This document shows, in pieces, positions 7,116 to 14,470 of a stretch of DNA of 37,804 bases. The position numbers were made by a program, and so were the translations under genes. The stretch is from Lawsonibacter sp. (GTDB lineage Bacteria > Bacillota > Clostridia > Oscillospirales > Oscillospiraceae): positions 1 through 37,804 of the forward strand of contig JAAWAD010000040.1 of NCBI GenBank assembly GCA_022791995.1, read 5' to 3'. Within the stretch, counting starts at the first letter, position 1; each line of letters begins with the position of its first letter. The notes under the pieces are model-generated. The model saw only the letters and a program-made list of their open reading frames with translations. It did not search any database and had not been told where the DNA came from.

Positions 7116-8000
7116 ATGACCATCCGGGATGAAATCACCCGGGCCATCTCCGCCGACGGCCTGGTGAAGGCCGCCGCCGTCACCGGACGGGACCTGGTGG
7201 AGCGGGCCCGGCACATCCACACGCTGCTGCCCATGGCTACCGCCGCTCTGGGCCGGGCCCTGCTGGGAGCCTCTTTGATGGGGGATATGCTGAAGGAAGA
7301 GAAGGGCTCTGTCACCCTCCAGTTCCGGGGTGGAGGCCCCCTGGGAACTGTACTGGCCGTCTCTGACTGGGAGGGCTGCGTCCGGGGATACGTCCAGAAC
7401 CCCCATGTAGACCTGATGGAGAAGCATCCGGGCAAGCTGGACGTGGGAGCCGCTGTCGGCACGGAGGGTACCCTCACGGTCCTCAAGGACATCGGCCTGA
7501 AGGAGCCCTACATCGGTTCCATCGGCCTGTTCTCCGGGGAAATTGCCGACGATCTGGCCATGTACTTTGTGGAGAGCGAGCAGATCCCCACCGCCTGCGC
7601 CCTGGGGGTGCTGCTGGACACCGACCAGTCGGTCACTGCCGCCGGGGGATATCTCATCCAGCTTCTGCCCGGAGCCGGAGAGGAGGTCATCACCCGTATT
7701 GAGGAAGGGGTAAAGCAGCTGGGCCCGGTGAGCCGCGCCCTGGCAAGCGGCCTGGACGGAGAGGGCCTGCTGCGGGCTGTCCTCCCCGGCTTCCCGCTGG
7801 AGATTCTGGAGAAGCACCCGGTGGAGTACCGCTGTTCCTGTACCCGGGACCGGGTGACCGGAGCCTTTGCCGCCCTAGGCCGGGAGGAGCTGTCCGACCT
7901 GATTCAGAGCCAGGGGCAGGCCGATTTGACCTGCCAGTTCTGCGACAAGGTGTATCACTTCTCCAGAGAGGAGCTGGAGCGGCTGCTGGCGGAGCTGTAA
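7116..8000 (+). CDS. hslO: Redox-regulated chaperone Hsp33
   Basis: Hsp33 is a cytoplasmic holdase activated by oxidation of a C-terminal zinc centre. The 294-residue protein matches over its full length: an N-terminal domain with TVLAVSDWEGCVRGYVQNP and FVESEQIPTACALGV, and a C-terminal redox switch with C-x-C (EYRCSCTRDRV) and C-x-x-C (LTCQFCDKVYHF). All four zinc cysteines are present. Two in-frame ATGs occur (7110 and 7116). I choose 7116 because AAGGGG lies 8 bases before it, whereas it is only 2 bases from 7110. It is the last gene of the yerC operon and is followed by a terminator. Confidence 0.94.
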   Translation: MTIRDEITRAISADGLVKAAAVTGRDLVERARHIHTLLPMATAALGRALLGASLMGDMLKEEKGSVTLQFRGGGPLGTVLAVSDWEGCVRGYVQNPHVDLMEKHPGKLDVGAAVGTEGTLTVLKDIGLKEPYIGSIGLFSGEIADDLAMYFVESEQIPTACALGVLLDTDQSVTAAGGYLIQLLPGAGEEVITRIEEGVKQLGPVSRALASGLDGEGLLRAVLPGFPLEILEKHPVEYRCSCTRDRVTGAFAALGREELSDLIQSQGQADLTCQFCDKVYHFSREELERLLAEL

Positions 8001-8001
8001 A

Positions 8002-8029
8002 AAACCGGGAGCATTTCCGCTCCCGGTTT
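8002..8029. terminator. Bidirectional terminator between hslO and pfkA
   Basis: A perfect 11-bp stem (AAACCGGGAGC / GCTCCCGGTTT) with a 6-base loop lies between two convergent genes. It has A residues on one side and T residues on the other and can serve both strands. Confidence 0.85.
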
Positions 8030-8034
8030 CGCTG

Positions 8035-9036
8035 TTATTTGCCGCTGTTGGTCAGGGCCTCCAGCACGGTATAGAGGCTCATGTCGAAGGTCTTGGTCAT
8101 CGCCAGCGCCTCCTCCATATCCAGGTCGGTCAGCCGGCCGCCCTGCACCGCAATAATCCGGTTGCCTCGGCCGGCCAGCAACGTCTGCACCGCCATATAG
8201 CCCATGCGGCTGGCGGTCTCCCGGTCCCGGGCACTGGGGGAGCCACCCCGCTGAATGTGGCCGGGAACTGTGACCCGGGGATCAATCCCCACCTCCTCGT
8301 GGATGCGCTCGGCGATGTCAAAGGCACTGCCTGCGCCCTCCGCCACCACCACCATGTAGTGGGTGGTGCCGGCCAGGCGGGCCCGACGGATCTTCTCGAC
8401 CACATCCCGGCTGAAGTCCACCTCCCGCTCAGGGATCAGCACGGCTGTGGCGCCTACGGCGGTGCCGACATACAAGGCCAGATAACCGGCATGGCGGCCC
8501 ATAACCTCCACCACGGAGCAGCGCTCGTGGGACTGCATGGTGTCCCGCAGCTTGTCGATACACTCAATGGCGGTGTTGCAGGCCGTATCAAAGCCGATGG
8601 AGTAGTAGGAGCAGCCGATATCGTTGTCAATGGTGGCCGGGATTCCCACCACGTCCAGCTTCTGGCCCTGCTCCGCCACCTGACGGGACAGCGCCAGCGC
8701 CCCCCGGAAGGTCCCGTCGCCGCCGATGGCCACAATCGCATCCAGCCCCAGCAGCTTGCAGGTGGCAATGGCCTTCTCCCGCCCTGCCGCGTCCATAAAC
8801 TCCTTGCTCCGGGCGGTATACAGGATGGTGCCGCCCCGGTTGATGATGTGGCTGACGCTGCTTCCTGTCAGACTCACAAAGTCGCTGTGGATCAGCCCGC
8901 TCCAGCCCCGCCGGATGCCGATACATTCCACCCCATTGCCTACCGCAGTCCGAACCACTGCCCGAACCGCCGCATTCATGCCCGGGGCGTCACCGCCGCT
9001 GGTCAGAACGCCAATCCGCTTGATCTGGTCACTCAT
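8035..9036 (-). CDS. pfkA: 6-phosphofructokinase
   Basis: PfkA phosphorylates fructose-6-phosphate to fructose-1,6-bisphosphate, the committed step of glycolysis. The 333-residue protein has the nucleotide site GVLTSGGDAPGMNAA (9-23) and GGDGTFRGA (105-113). The glycine after GGD indicates use of ATP rather than pyrophosphate. The catalytic loop is GIPATIDND (131-139), with alanine where the common form has glycine (PGTIDND). VVEVMGRHAGYLALY is also typical. The ATG at 9036 has GGGGAGG 9 bases upstream; a TTG two codons earlier is too close to it. It is monocistronic, facing hslO. Confidence 0.95.
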   Translation of the reverse strand: MSDQIKRIGVLTSGGDAPGMNAAVRAVVRTAVGNGVECIGIRRGWSGLIHSDFVSLTGSSVSHIINRGGTILYTARSKEFMDAAGREKAIATCKLLGLDAIVAIGGDGTFRGALALSRQVAEQGQKLDVVGIPATIDNDIGCSYYSIGFDTACNTAIECIDKLRDTMQSHERCSVVEVMGRHAGYLALYVGTAVGATAVLIPEREVDFSRDVVEKIRRARLAGTTHYMVVVAEGAGSAFDIAERIHEEVGIDPRVTVPGHIQRGGSPSARDRETASRMGYMAVQTLLAGRGNRIIAVQGGRLTDLDMEEALAMTKTFDMSLYTVLEALTNSGK

Positions 9037-9089
9037 ATCCAAATACCTCCCCGCCTGCCGTGGCTCTTGCAGGCTGAATTTTCAGGGCT

Positions 9090-9118
9090 ATTATGTCACT
9101 ATCCAAATGGAATGTCAA
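9090..9118 (-). promoter_or_regulatory. Promoter of pfkA
   Basis: Minus strand TTGACA (9113-9118), 17 bases, CATAAT (9090-9095), about 50 bases before the pfkA start. Confidence 0.75.
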
Positions 9119-9213
9119 GCGGCTGAAGCTTTTGTACCAGACCGCACTTCATATTTACTTGTTCGGGCAGAATACTGCCCCAAAATTTTTTCGGCAAAAT
9201 TTCACTTTTCCTG

Positions 9214-9242
9214 TTGACAACTGCCCAGTCTTCAAGTATAAT
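9214..9242 (+). promoter_or_regulatory. Consensus promoter of the tRNA cluster
   Basis: TTGACA (9214-9219), exactly 17 bases, TATAAT (9237-9242): a perfect match to the vegetative consensus, as expected for stable RNA genes. The first tRNA begins about 34 bases downstream of the -10. Confidence 0.92.
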
Positions 9243-9275
9243 AAGCAAGCCGTTCCCGAGTAGGGAACCCAATCG

Positions 9276-9351
9276 GGGAGCATAGCTCAGCTGGTAGAGC
9301 ACATGCCTTACAAGCATGGGGTCACAGGTTCGAGCCCTGTTGTTCCCACCA
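9276..9351 (+). tRNA. tRNA-Val (TAC)
   Basis: A 76-nt cloverleaf with acceptor stem GGGAGCA/TGTTCCC (one G-T), a D arm with AGCTCAGCTGGTAGAGC, anticodon loop CTTACAA (anticodon TAC), TTCGAGC in the T arm, and an encoded CCA end. Confidence 0.96.
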
Positions 9352-9367
9352 TTCCCCCGGACTACCT

Positions 9368-9444
<77 letters not shown>

Positions 9445-9449
9445 TTTGT

Positions 9450-9525
<76 letters not shown>

Positions 9526-9556
9526 TCCCCGCAGGACTCCCTGTGGGGACCTATAT

Positions 9557-9632
9557 GCGAGTGTAGCTCATCTGGTAGAGCGCCACCTTGCCAAGGTGGA
9601 GGTAGCGAGTTCGAGCCTCGTCACTCGCTCCA
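9557..9632 (+). tRNA. tRNA-Gly (GCC)
   Basis: A 76-nt cloverleaf with acceptor GCGAGTG/CACTCGC, anticodon stem CCACC/GGTGG with loop TTGCCAA (anticodon GCC), TTCGAGC in the T arm and encoded CCA. Confidence 0.96.
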
Positions 9633-9654
9633 CAACAGGAGCCCTTCGCTCCCC

Positions 9655-9712
9655 CTCCAAGCCGGATCTGTTTTCCGGTTCGGCTTGGAGCCGCCTGCGG
9701 CGGTGTATTTTT
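9655..9712 (+). terminator. Double hairpin terminator after tRNA-Gly
   Basis: A long hairpin with perfect arms CTCCAAGCCG (9655-9664) and CGGCTTGGAG (9681-9690) is followed at once by a second one (CCGCC TGC GGCGG, 9691-9703) and TGTATTTTTT. It should end the four-tRNA transcript before tRNA-Cys. Confidence 0.75.
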
Positions 9713-9742
9713 TATCCTGCCGCTGCATATACTGTGCTGTAA

Positions 9743-9816
9743 GGTGCCATAGCCAAGTGGTAAGGCAGAGCTCTGCAAAAGCTCCACCCCCAGTTCAAAT
9801 CTGGGTGGCACCTCCA
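9743..9816 (+). tRNA. tRNA-Cys (GCA)
   Basis: A 74-nt cloverleaf with acceptor GGTGCCA/TGGCACC, anticodon stem GAGCT/AGCTC with loop CTGCAAA (anticodon GCA), TTCAAAT in the T arm and encoded CCA. It sits behind a terminator. A TATACT at 9728-9733 may be its own -10, although no good -35 accompanies it. Confidence 0.96.
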
Positions 9817-9817
9817 C

Positions 9818-9855
9818 ATCGGAGCAAGCGGCGTGTCGCTTGCTCCGATTTTTTT
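9818..9855 (+). terminator. Terminator after tRNA-Cys
   Basis: A perfect 13-bp stem (ATCGGAGCAAGCG / CGCTTGCTCCGAT) with a 6-base loop, followed by six more T residues. Confidence 0.95.
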
Positions 9856-9912
9856 GCCTGCACTCGCCTCATATTCTCCTCCCTGCCGGGATGAAGCGAC
9901 GCGGTATGACAA

Positions 9913-9981
9913 GTTATAAATATTTCACACTTCGCAGTTGACAAGGCGCACCGCAAGTGATATATTTATAACACCCGCGAA
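9913..9981 (+). promoter_or_regulatory. Promoter with flanking dyad operator, membrane protein/XRE cassette
   Basis: A promoter TTGACA (9938-9943), 17 bases, TATATT (9961-9966) is flanked by perfect inverted repeats. GTTATAAATAT (9913-9923) is matched by ATATTTATAAC (9962-9972), which overlaps the -10, and TTCGC (9931-9935) is matched by GCGAA (9977-9981). Such symmetry around a promoter is typical of an operator. The XRE protein encoded in the cassette is the obvious candidate ligand (inference). Confidence 0.65.
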
Positions 9982-10012
9982 GTTAAAAATACATCACACG
10001 GAGGAATGGAAT

Positions 10013-10417
10013 ATGAAATCAAAGGTCACCTTAAAGGAACTGGTAGGGACAAAGATCATCTATGCGGTTCTTCTCGTCTGCTACTACTGGATGTGGGCAA
10101 GACGGGATTGGCACGATTATTATGATGTTATTCAAAATTCTGTTGTCATCTTTACCATCGTATTTTTCGCATTGCAGGCAAGCCGTATTCACAGGTACAG
10201 CAAAGAGGAAAAGGATGAGCTGGCCATTCAAAACCTGCGCAGAACCGATGCAATCGGATTGAAGCTTATGGTAACGGCCGCGATTGTCATCGCCTTTGCG
10301 TGCGCGGTCCGGTGTATTGACGGCGTAGCGGCAGGCTATGCGCTTGTCGGCACGATTTTCCTCTTCACGGTAATACGATTCATTCTATTCTGCGTAATGG
10401 ACAGCAAAGGAGTCTAA
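10013..10417 (+). CDS. Small membrane protein of an XRE-linked cassette
   Basis: A 134-residue protein with about four hydrophobic segments: around residues 14-28, 42-58, 88-106 and 112-128. The charged loop RIHRYSKEEKDELAIQNLRR lies between the second and third. It starts at an ATG 8 bases after GGAGG. Base composition is visibly lower in G+C than the flanking core genes, and the codon choice (ATT, GAT, AAA) is unlike theirs, which suggests acquisition. An XRE regulator follows after 30 bases. Such pairs of a small DUF membrane protein and a 67-residue XRE protein recur in Firmicutes. No function can be assigned. Confidence 0.75.
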   Translation: MKSKVTLKELVGTKIIYAVLLVCYYWMWARRDWHDYYDVIQNSVVIFTIVFFALQASRIHRYSKEEKDELAIQNLRRTDAIGLKLMVTAAIVIAFACAVRCIDGVAAGYALVGTIFLFTVIRFILFCVMDSKGV

Positions 10418-10447
10418 CGCGGCTCCAAAGCAGCAAGGGAGTCTGAT

Positions 10448-10651
10448 ATGGCCCTTAAAACAAAGGTCAAGGAATACCGGGAAAAAACGGGTTTGAAGCA
10501 GAGCGAGCTGGCGGAGCTGGTACATGCCAGACGCGAGACGATTGTACATCTGGAAAACGGAAAATATAATCCGTCGCTGAAGCTGGCAATGGACATTGCA
10601 AGGGTTTTTCATGTGACGGTGGAAACGCTGTTTGAATTCACAGAAAACTGA
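10448..10651 (+). CDS. XRE/Cro-family regulator, 67 residues
   Basis: A minimal helix-turn-helix protein: KVKEYREKTGLKQSELAELV (helices 1-2), RRETIVHLENGKYNPS (recognition helix and turn) and LKLAMDIARVFHVTVETLF (helices 4-5). It consists of the HTH domain with almost no extension, the type that represses its own operon. AAGGGAG lies 6 bases before the ATG. It is co-transcribed with the membrane protein upstream and probably binds the dyad at 9913-9981 (inference). Confidence 0.88.
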   Translation: MALKTKVKEYREKTGLKQSELAELVHARRETIVHLENGKYNPSLKLAMDIARVFHVTVETLFEFTEN

Positions 10652-10695
10652 CTCCGCCCCCGCAGGGACCCTCTTCTTTTCAAGGAGGATACGCC

Positions 10696-11187
10696 ATGGA
10701 CCGCATCGACAAGGAAAACTACTACCTGGACATTGCCGAAACCGTGCTGGAGCGCTCCACCTGCCTGCGCCGGTGCTATGGCGCCATCATCGTGAAAAAC
10801 GACGAGATTGTGTCCACTGGCTACAACGGCGCTCCCCGGGGACGGAAGAACTGTATTGACCTTGGCTTCTGCGCCCGGGAGGCGCTGAACATCCCCTCCG
10901 GCCAGCGGTATGAGCTGTGCCGCTCCGTTCATGCGGAAATGAACGCCATCATCTCCGCCGCCCGCCGGGACACCCTGGGGGCCACGCTCTATCTGGCCGG
11001 CCGTGAGTTCGCCACCGGCGAGCTGCTCCACGACGCCACCTCCTGCTCCATGTGCCGCCGAGTCATCATCAACGCAGGGATTCAGCGTGTGGTCATCCGC
11101 AACACAAAGCGGCACTACAGCGTGGTCCAGGTGGGGGAGTGGATTCAGGAGGACGACTCTCTGCCCCGGGAACTCTCTGGCGTTTAA
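10696..11187 (+). CDS. Deoxycytidylate (dCMP) deaminase
   Basis: A zinc enzyme of the cytidine/deoxycytidylate deaminase fold that converts dCMP to dUMP for dTTP synthesis. The 163-residue protein has the catalytic HAEMNAI (His79, Glu81) and the zinc pair C-S-M-C (Cys117, Cys120). GYNGAPRG and NCIDLGFCARE are typical of the dCMP rather than the guanine or tRNA-adenosine deaminase branch. AAGGAGG precedes the ATG. ComEB-like proteins of Bacillus belong to the same family. Confidence 0.88.
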   Translation: MDRIDKENYYLDIAETVLERSTCLRRCYGAIIVKNDEIVSTGYNGAPRGRKNCIDLGFCAREALNIPSGQRYELCRSVHAEMNAIISAARRDTLGATLYLAGREFATGELLHDATSCSMCRRVIINAGIQRVVIRNTKRHYSVVQVGEWIQEDDSLPRELSGV

Positions 11188-11240
11188 GGGTGCCATTCCC
11201 TCTGGTATGCAAAAAAACAGGGGAGATTCCAAAAAAACTC

Positions 11241-11269
11241 TTGCAATCTGGCAGAATATCTGTTATGAT
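11241..11269 (+). promoter_or_regulatory. Promoter of rpmB
   Basis: TTGCAA (11241-11246), 17 bases, TATGAT (11264-11269), about 50 bases before the rpmB start. Confidence 0.8.
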
Positions 11270-11318
11270 ATGGTCTAGTGCTTTTCAAAGCAATTTTCAT
11301 AGCGAGGAGGTAAGCAAC

Positions 11319-11507
11319 ATGGCCAAATGCGAATTCTGCGACAAGGGCGTCACCTTCGGCATCCGGGTTTCCCACTCTCACCGCCGCTCCAACCGCACCT
11401 GGAAGCCCAATGTGAAGCGTGTCAAGGCGATTGTAGACGGCACTCCCACGCATGTGTACGTCTGCACCAGATGCCTCCGCTCCGGCAAGGTAGCCCGCGC
11501 TGTGTGA
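11319..11507 (+). CDS. rpmB: 50S ribosomal protein L28
   Basis: A 62-residue ribosomal protein that starts MAKCEFCDKG, with the usual SHSHRRSNRTWKPN core and RVKAIVDG strand. Cys4/Cys7 and Cys49/Cys52 form a complete four-cysteine zinc site, so this is the zinc-binding (C+) form. The ATG is preceded by AGGAGG (8-base spacing). A longer upstream reading frame exists but has no ribosome binding site. Confidence 0.96.
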   Translation: MAKCEFCDKGVTFGIRVSHSHRRSNRTWKPNVKRVKAIVDGTPTHVYVCTRCLRSGKVARAV

Positions 11508-11523
11508 TGGAATATGGCAGAGG

Positions 11524-11568
11524 AAAAGCCCCTGTGTCCGTTCGGGAGACAGGAGCTTTTACTTTTTT
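11524..11568 (+). terminator. Terminator after rpmB
   Basis: AAAAGC-C-CCTGT pairs with ACAGG-A-GCTTTT (one internal mismatch). After two bases comes a run of six T residues (11563-11568). The 3' part overlaps the last codons of the convergent BrkB-family gene. Confidence 0.7.
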
Positions 11569-12422
11569 CTCCGGGCTGCCCCGCGCCGCGCCAGCACCTG
11601 GCCGATAACAGCCCCCAGCAGAAGAATATTTCCGCAGAAGTACAGCCAGACCAGCAGGATCATCAAAGAGGCCAGAGAGCCGTACACCAGGGCATACCGG
11701 GAGGACATGCCGATAAACCAGGAGAAGAGCACCGAACAGGCCACAATGGCCAGGGCGGTACACAGCGCGGTGAGGAGAATCCACCGGTTTCCTGCATATC
11801 TCTGGGGAATCCCGGCCCGGTAGACCATCAGCACCAGCAGCAGCACAAAGCAAAACAGCAGCAGATAGCGCATCCACCGCCACAGCCCCGACAGAGCCGA
11901 CACCAGCTCCGCCAGACGCCGGGGCAGGGCGTGCTCCAGCAGGCCGAAGAACCAGTCCCCGGTAAAAATCACCACCACCGACAGGTACACTGTGAGGAGA
12001 AACAGGGCGGACAGCGCCACACTGAGGAGAATCCGGCCCAACATGTTCCGATTTTCCACCCGATACAACACATCCATGGTGTGAAACAGGGTCCGCAGCG
12101 CGGCGGAGGCAGAGATCAGAATTGTGACCAGCCCCGCCCAGAACAGAGCGCCGGACCGGCTGCCGGAGACATAGGCCAGATAGTCCCCCATCACCGCCAA
12201 GGCCCCGGGGGGCAGCACCTGATCCAACGCCTGAAGCAGCTGCTCCAAATCCAAATGAAACAGGCCGATAAAGTGGTTGACGCACAGCAGCAGGGGAAAC
12301 AGAGTCAAAATCAGGAAGTAGGACAGGGCCGCCGCCGACCGGGAGGCCCCAATGCGGGTGTATACATCCGCCACCTCCAGGCCGAAGGAGACAGGGGGCA
12401 GCGCAAGCACTTTTTTCAGCAC
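11559..12422 (-). CDS. YihY/BrkB-family membrane protein
   Basis: A 287-residue integral membrane protein of the YihY family. Six hydrophobic segments are visible, with family signatures ASRSAAALSYFLILTLFPLL near the N-terminus and YGSLASLMILLVWLYFCGNI near the C-terminus. I start at the GTG (12420-12422) because GAGGAGGAGGG lies 6-7 bases upstream; no good ATG exists without running into rpsT. The C-terminus is basic (ARRGAARRKK). The family is often annotated as 'ribonuclease BN', which is a known misnomer. Its real function is unsettled. Confidence 0.88.
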   Translation of the reverse strand: MLKKVLALPPVSFGLEVADVYTRIGASRSAAALSYFLILTLFPLLLCVNHFIGLFHLDLEQLLQALDQVLPPGALAVMGDYLAYVSGSRSGALFWAGLVTILISASAALRTLFHTMDVLYRVENRNMLGRILLSVALSALFLLTVYLSVVVIFTGDWFFGLLEHALPRRLAELVSALSGLWRWMRYLLLFCFVLLLVLMVYRAGIPQRYAGNRWILLTALCTALAIVACSVLFSWFIGMSSRYALVYGSLASLMILLVWLYFCGNILLLGAVIGQVLARRGAARRKK

Positions 12423-12503
12423 AGTATTTCCCTCCTCCTCGGGATGCCTGCTGACCGAGTTTACCACGTCTCCTCTGCGAATGGAGCGGAAATATGGGCA
12501 CGG

Positions 12504-12532
12504 AAAAAGCCGTCTGTATGACAGACGGCTTT
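12504..12532 (-). terminator. Terminator after rpsT
   Basis: A perfect 12-bp stem (AAAGCCGTCTGT / ACAGACGGCTTT) with a 3-base loop. On the minus strand it is followed by TT, making a run of five T residues. Confidence 0.85.
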
Positions 12533-12550
12533 CACAGGCTCTCTTCGGGC

Positions 12551-12814
12551 TCAAGCCAGCTTTCTCAGCTTGAGGGTCATCTTGCTTTTCTTGTTTGCGG
12601 CAGTATTTTTATGCATCAGACCCTTGGCAGCGGCCTTGTCCACCGCCTGGACGGCCACCTTGTACGCGACATCGGCCTCGCTGCGGTTGCCATCCGCCAC
12701 AGCGGCCTCGAACTTCTTGATCTGGGTCTTCAGCGCGGACTTTGCGGCCTTATTCCGCGCAGCCTTGGCCTGGGCAACCAGAACGCGCTTCTTGGCAGAC
12801 TTGATATTGGGCAA
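12551..12814 (-). CDS. rpsT: 30S ribosomal protein S20, TTG start
   Basis: An 87-residue ribosomal protein that binds 16S rRNA. After the start it reads PNIKSAKKRVLVAQ, the standard S20 N-terminus, and then the lysine/alanine-rich helices. The codon in the start position is TTG (12812-12814). The perfect Shine-Dalgarno GGAGGAGGTG (12821-12830) ends 6 bases before it. An in-frame GTG inside the Shine-Dalgarno would add three residues, but the match to the family start favours TTG. Monocistronic, with its own promoter and terminator. Confidence 0.95.
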   Translation of the reverse strand: MPNIKSAKKRVLVAQAKAARNKAAKSALKTQIKKFEAAVADGNRSEADVAYKVAVQAVDKAAAKGLMHKNTAANKKSKMTLKLRKLA

Positions 12815-12877
12815 ACCAAACACCTCCTCCGATATACATCCTTTAATATAAGGCGCAACACGCCTGTACAGACATGT

Positions 12878-12906
12878 ATTGTACCATCTGTTTCCGAAAA
12901 AATCAA
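12878..12906 (-). promoter_or_regulatory. Promoter of rpsT
   Basis: Minus strand TTGATT (12901-12906), 17 bases, TACAAT (12878-12883), about 60 bases before the start codon. Confidence 0.75.
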
Positions 12907-12994
12907 CTGTTTTTTCAAATTTTTCTGAAAAGGCGGATAGATTTTCCACGGAGGGCAAAAATAGGGGAGAAATCCGCTGGATAGGGGGAAAATC

Positions 12995-13885
12995 ATGCGT
13001 ATCAGACGAACGGACCTGGCGCTGGAGGCCAGAGAGCTCTGGAGGGAAAGCGCGGGAGAGACCACCCGTCTGCCCGGCGTAAAGGCCTGGGAGAGCGAGC
13101 GGGAGGGCATTCCTGTCACCACGGTCCACATCCTGGACCAGGAAGGGGAGCAGGCCCTGGGGAAGCCCCAGGGGCGGTATGTCACCCTGACTCTGGAGGG
13201 GGTGGCCCAGCGGGAGGCGGATGTGTTCAGTCGGGCCTCCCGGGCCATCGCCGGAGAGCTGACACAGCTGCTGGAGGATGTGCCCCCGGAGGGCCTTGTC
13301 CTGGTGGTGGGCCTGGGCAACCGCTCCATCACCCCGGATGCCGTGGGGCCCAAGGTTCACGAGCACACCCTGGTCACCCGGCACCTGGTCGACCAAATGC
13401 CGGAGCACTTCGGCGCTCTGCGGCCGGTGGCCTCTCTGGCCTCGGAGGTGCTGGGCAGCACCGGGGTGGAAAGCGGCGATCTGGTGAAGGCGGTGTGTGA
13501 CCGGATTCGCCCTGCCTGTGTGGTGGCGGTGGACGCTCTGGCCTCCCGCTCCCTGGACCGGCTGTGCCGGACGGTGCAGTTGGCTGACTCAGGCATTACC
13601 CCTGGCTCCGGGGTGGGCAACCACCGCCTGGGGCTGAACCAGGACTCCCTGGGCGTTCCTGTCATCGCGGTGGGCGTACCCACCGTGGTGGACGGCGCCA
13701 CGCTGGCTGCGGACCTTACCGGCGCGGAGCAGCCCCCCCGCCTGGGCCCGGGCCAGGATCTGCTGGTCACACCCAAGGATATCGACAGCCAGGTAGCTGA
13801 CCTGTCCAAAATCATTGGCTATGGCATCAATCTGGCCCTCCAGCCGGGACTGGACATCCAGGAGTTGGACCTGCTCCTGAGCTGA
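12995..13885 (+). CDS. gpr: Germination protease GPR
   Basis: GPR is the aspartic-type endopeptidase that degrades small acid-soluble spore proteins when the spore germinates. It is made as a zymogen in the forespore. The 296-residue protein matches the family along its length: RTDLALEARELW at the start, VVGLGNRSITPDAVGPKV (about 107-124), VDALASRSLDRLCRTVQLAD (about 188-207) and GVPTVVDGATLAADL (about 228-242). GGGGG lies 6 bases before the ATG. Expression by sigma-F/sigma-G is expected for the family; I could not find a clean promoter of that type. Confidence 0.95.
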   Translation: MRIRRTDLALEARELWRESAGETTRLPGVKAWESEREGIPVTTVHILDQEGEQALGKPQGRYVTLTLEGVAQREADVFSRASRAIAGELTQLLEDVPPEGLVLVVGLGNRSITPDAVGPKVHEHTLVTRHLVDQMPEHFGALRPVASLASEVLGSTGVESGDLVKAVCDRIRPACVVAVDALASRSLDRLCRTVQLADSGITPGSGVGNHRLGLNQDSLGVPVIAVGVPTVVDGATLAADLTGAEQPPRLGPGQDLLVTPKDIDSQVADLSKIIGYGINLALQPGLDIQELDLLLS

Positions 13886-13910
13886 GCCGTTTCTTATCCC
13901 CCGCAGGCAA

Positions 13911-14003
13911 TCAATGCACGATCTGCACCAGACCGATCAGCAGCAGGTTGACTCCATAGACCACCACCAGCCAGAACAGCCGTCTGCGCTGCCTCTCATC
14001 CAT
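13911..14003 (-). CDS. Small single-pass membrane protein, 30 residues
   Basis: A short frame that begins MDERQRRRLFWLVV with one hydrophobic helix of about 18 residues and ends VQIVH. The start has an excellent Shine-Dalgarno, AGGAGGTG, with a 6-base spacer. That, together with the positive-inside layout (basic N-terminus, then helix), is the reason for calling it. It is convergent with gpr. No homologue is recognised. Confidence 0.45.
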   Translation of the reverse strand: MDERQRRRLFWLVVVYGVNLLLIGLVQIVH

Positions 14004-14077
14004 GCCTCCACCTCCTCCGCCGGGCACACTTCGGGGCCCGGCAACACCACCAAGGTAGTGTAGGAGCAAAGCGGACA

Positions 14078-14107
14078 GAATATGCCAGGAAAAAAGCGGG
14101 CACACTA
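14078..14107 (+). promoter_or_regulatory. Possible sigma-G/sigma-F promoter
   Basis: GAATA (14078-14082), 18 bases, CACACTA (14101-14107) resembles the forespore consensus (GHATR, 17-18 bases, CATNHTA) with one mismatch in the -10. It lies 45 bases before the small membrane protein at 14152, next to gpr. It is a weak call because the consensus is short. Confidence 0.3.
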
Positions 14108-14151
14108 GAGGAAACGCTTGGGCAGCCGCCCTGGAAAGGATGTGTTACACC

Positions 14152-14427
14152 ATGGTAAAGGGCATTACCCGTCAGGTTATTCTGGTGAAGTCCCCCGACC
14201 CCCGCCTCTTTGAGGAGGCTATCTTCATTGTGAAGGAGGAGGCCCTGGCCCGGGAGGGGGTCAGCGCTGACCGGGTCCTGAAGGAGGCCCGCCAGGCCGC
14301 CGATGGTTACCTGAAGCAGGGGCGGGCCTGGAACCGCCCTGCCAGCCCTCTGCTGTGCGCTCTTTGGGGGGCCGGCGGGGTGCTTCTGGCCTCTCTGGGG
14401 TGGGCCGGCTGGATTTTTCTGCTGTGA
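14152..14427 (+). CDS. Conserved small protein with C-terminal membrane anchor
   Basis: A 91-residue protein. The soluble N-terminal part begins MVKGITRQVILVKSPDPRLF and contains an amphipathic helix region EEAIFIVKEEALAREGVSAD, then DRVLKEARQAADGYL. A hydrophobic tail of about 23 residues (LLCALWGAGGVLLASLGWAGW) would anchor it as a tail-anchored membrane protein. I prefer the ATG at 14152 to the one at 14140, because AAAGGA lies about 10 bases upstream and the sequence from there looks conserved. Its role is unknown. The position between gpr and a terminator and the possible forespore promoter suggest sporulation (inference). Confidence 0.65.
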   Translation: MVKGITRQVILVKSPDPRLFEEAIFIVKEEALAREGVSADRVLKEARQAADGYLKQGRAWNRPASPLLCALWGAGGVLLASLGWAGWIFLL

Positions 14428-14431
14428 TGAG

Positions 14432-14466
14432 AACGAGACCGCCTGCATCTGGCAGGCGGTCTCGTT
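14432..14466. terminator. Bidirectional terminator
   Basis: A perfect 15-bp stem (AACGAGACCGCCTGC / GCAGGCGGTCTCGTT) with a 5-base loop between two convergent genes. Confidence 0.85.
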
Positions 14467-14470
14467 TCGA

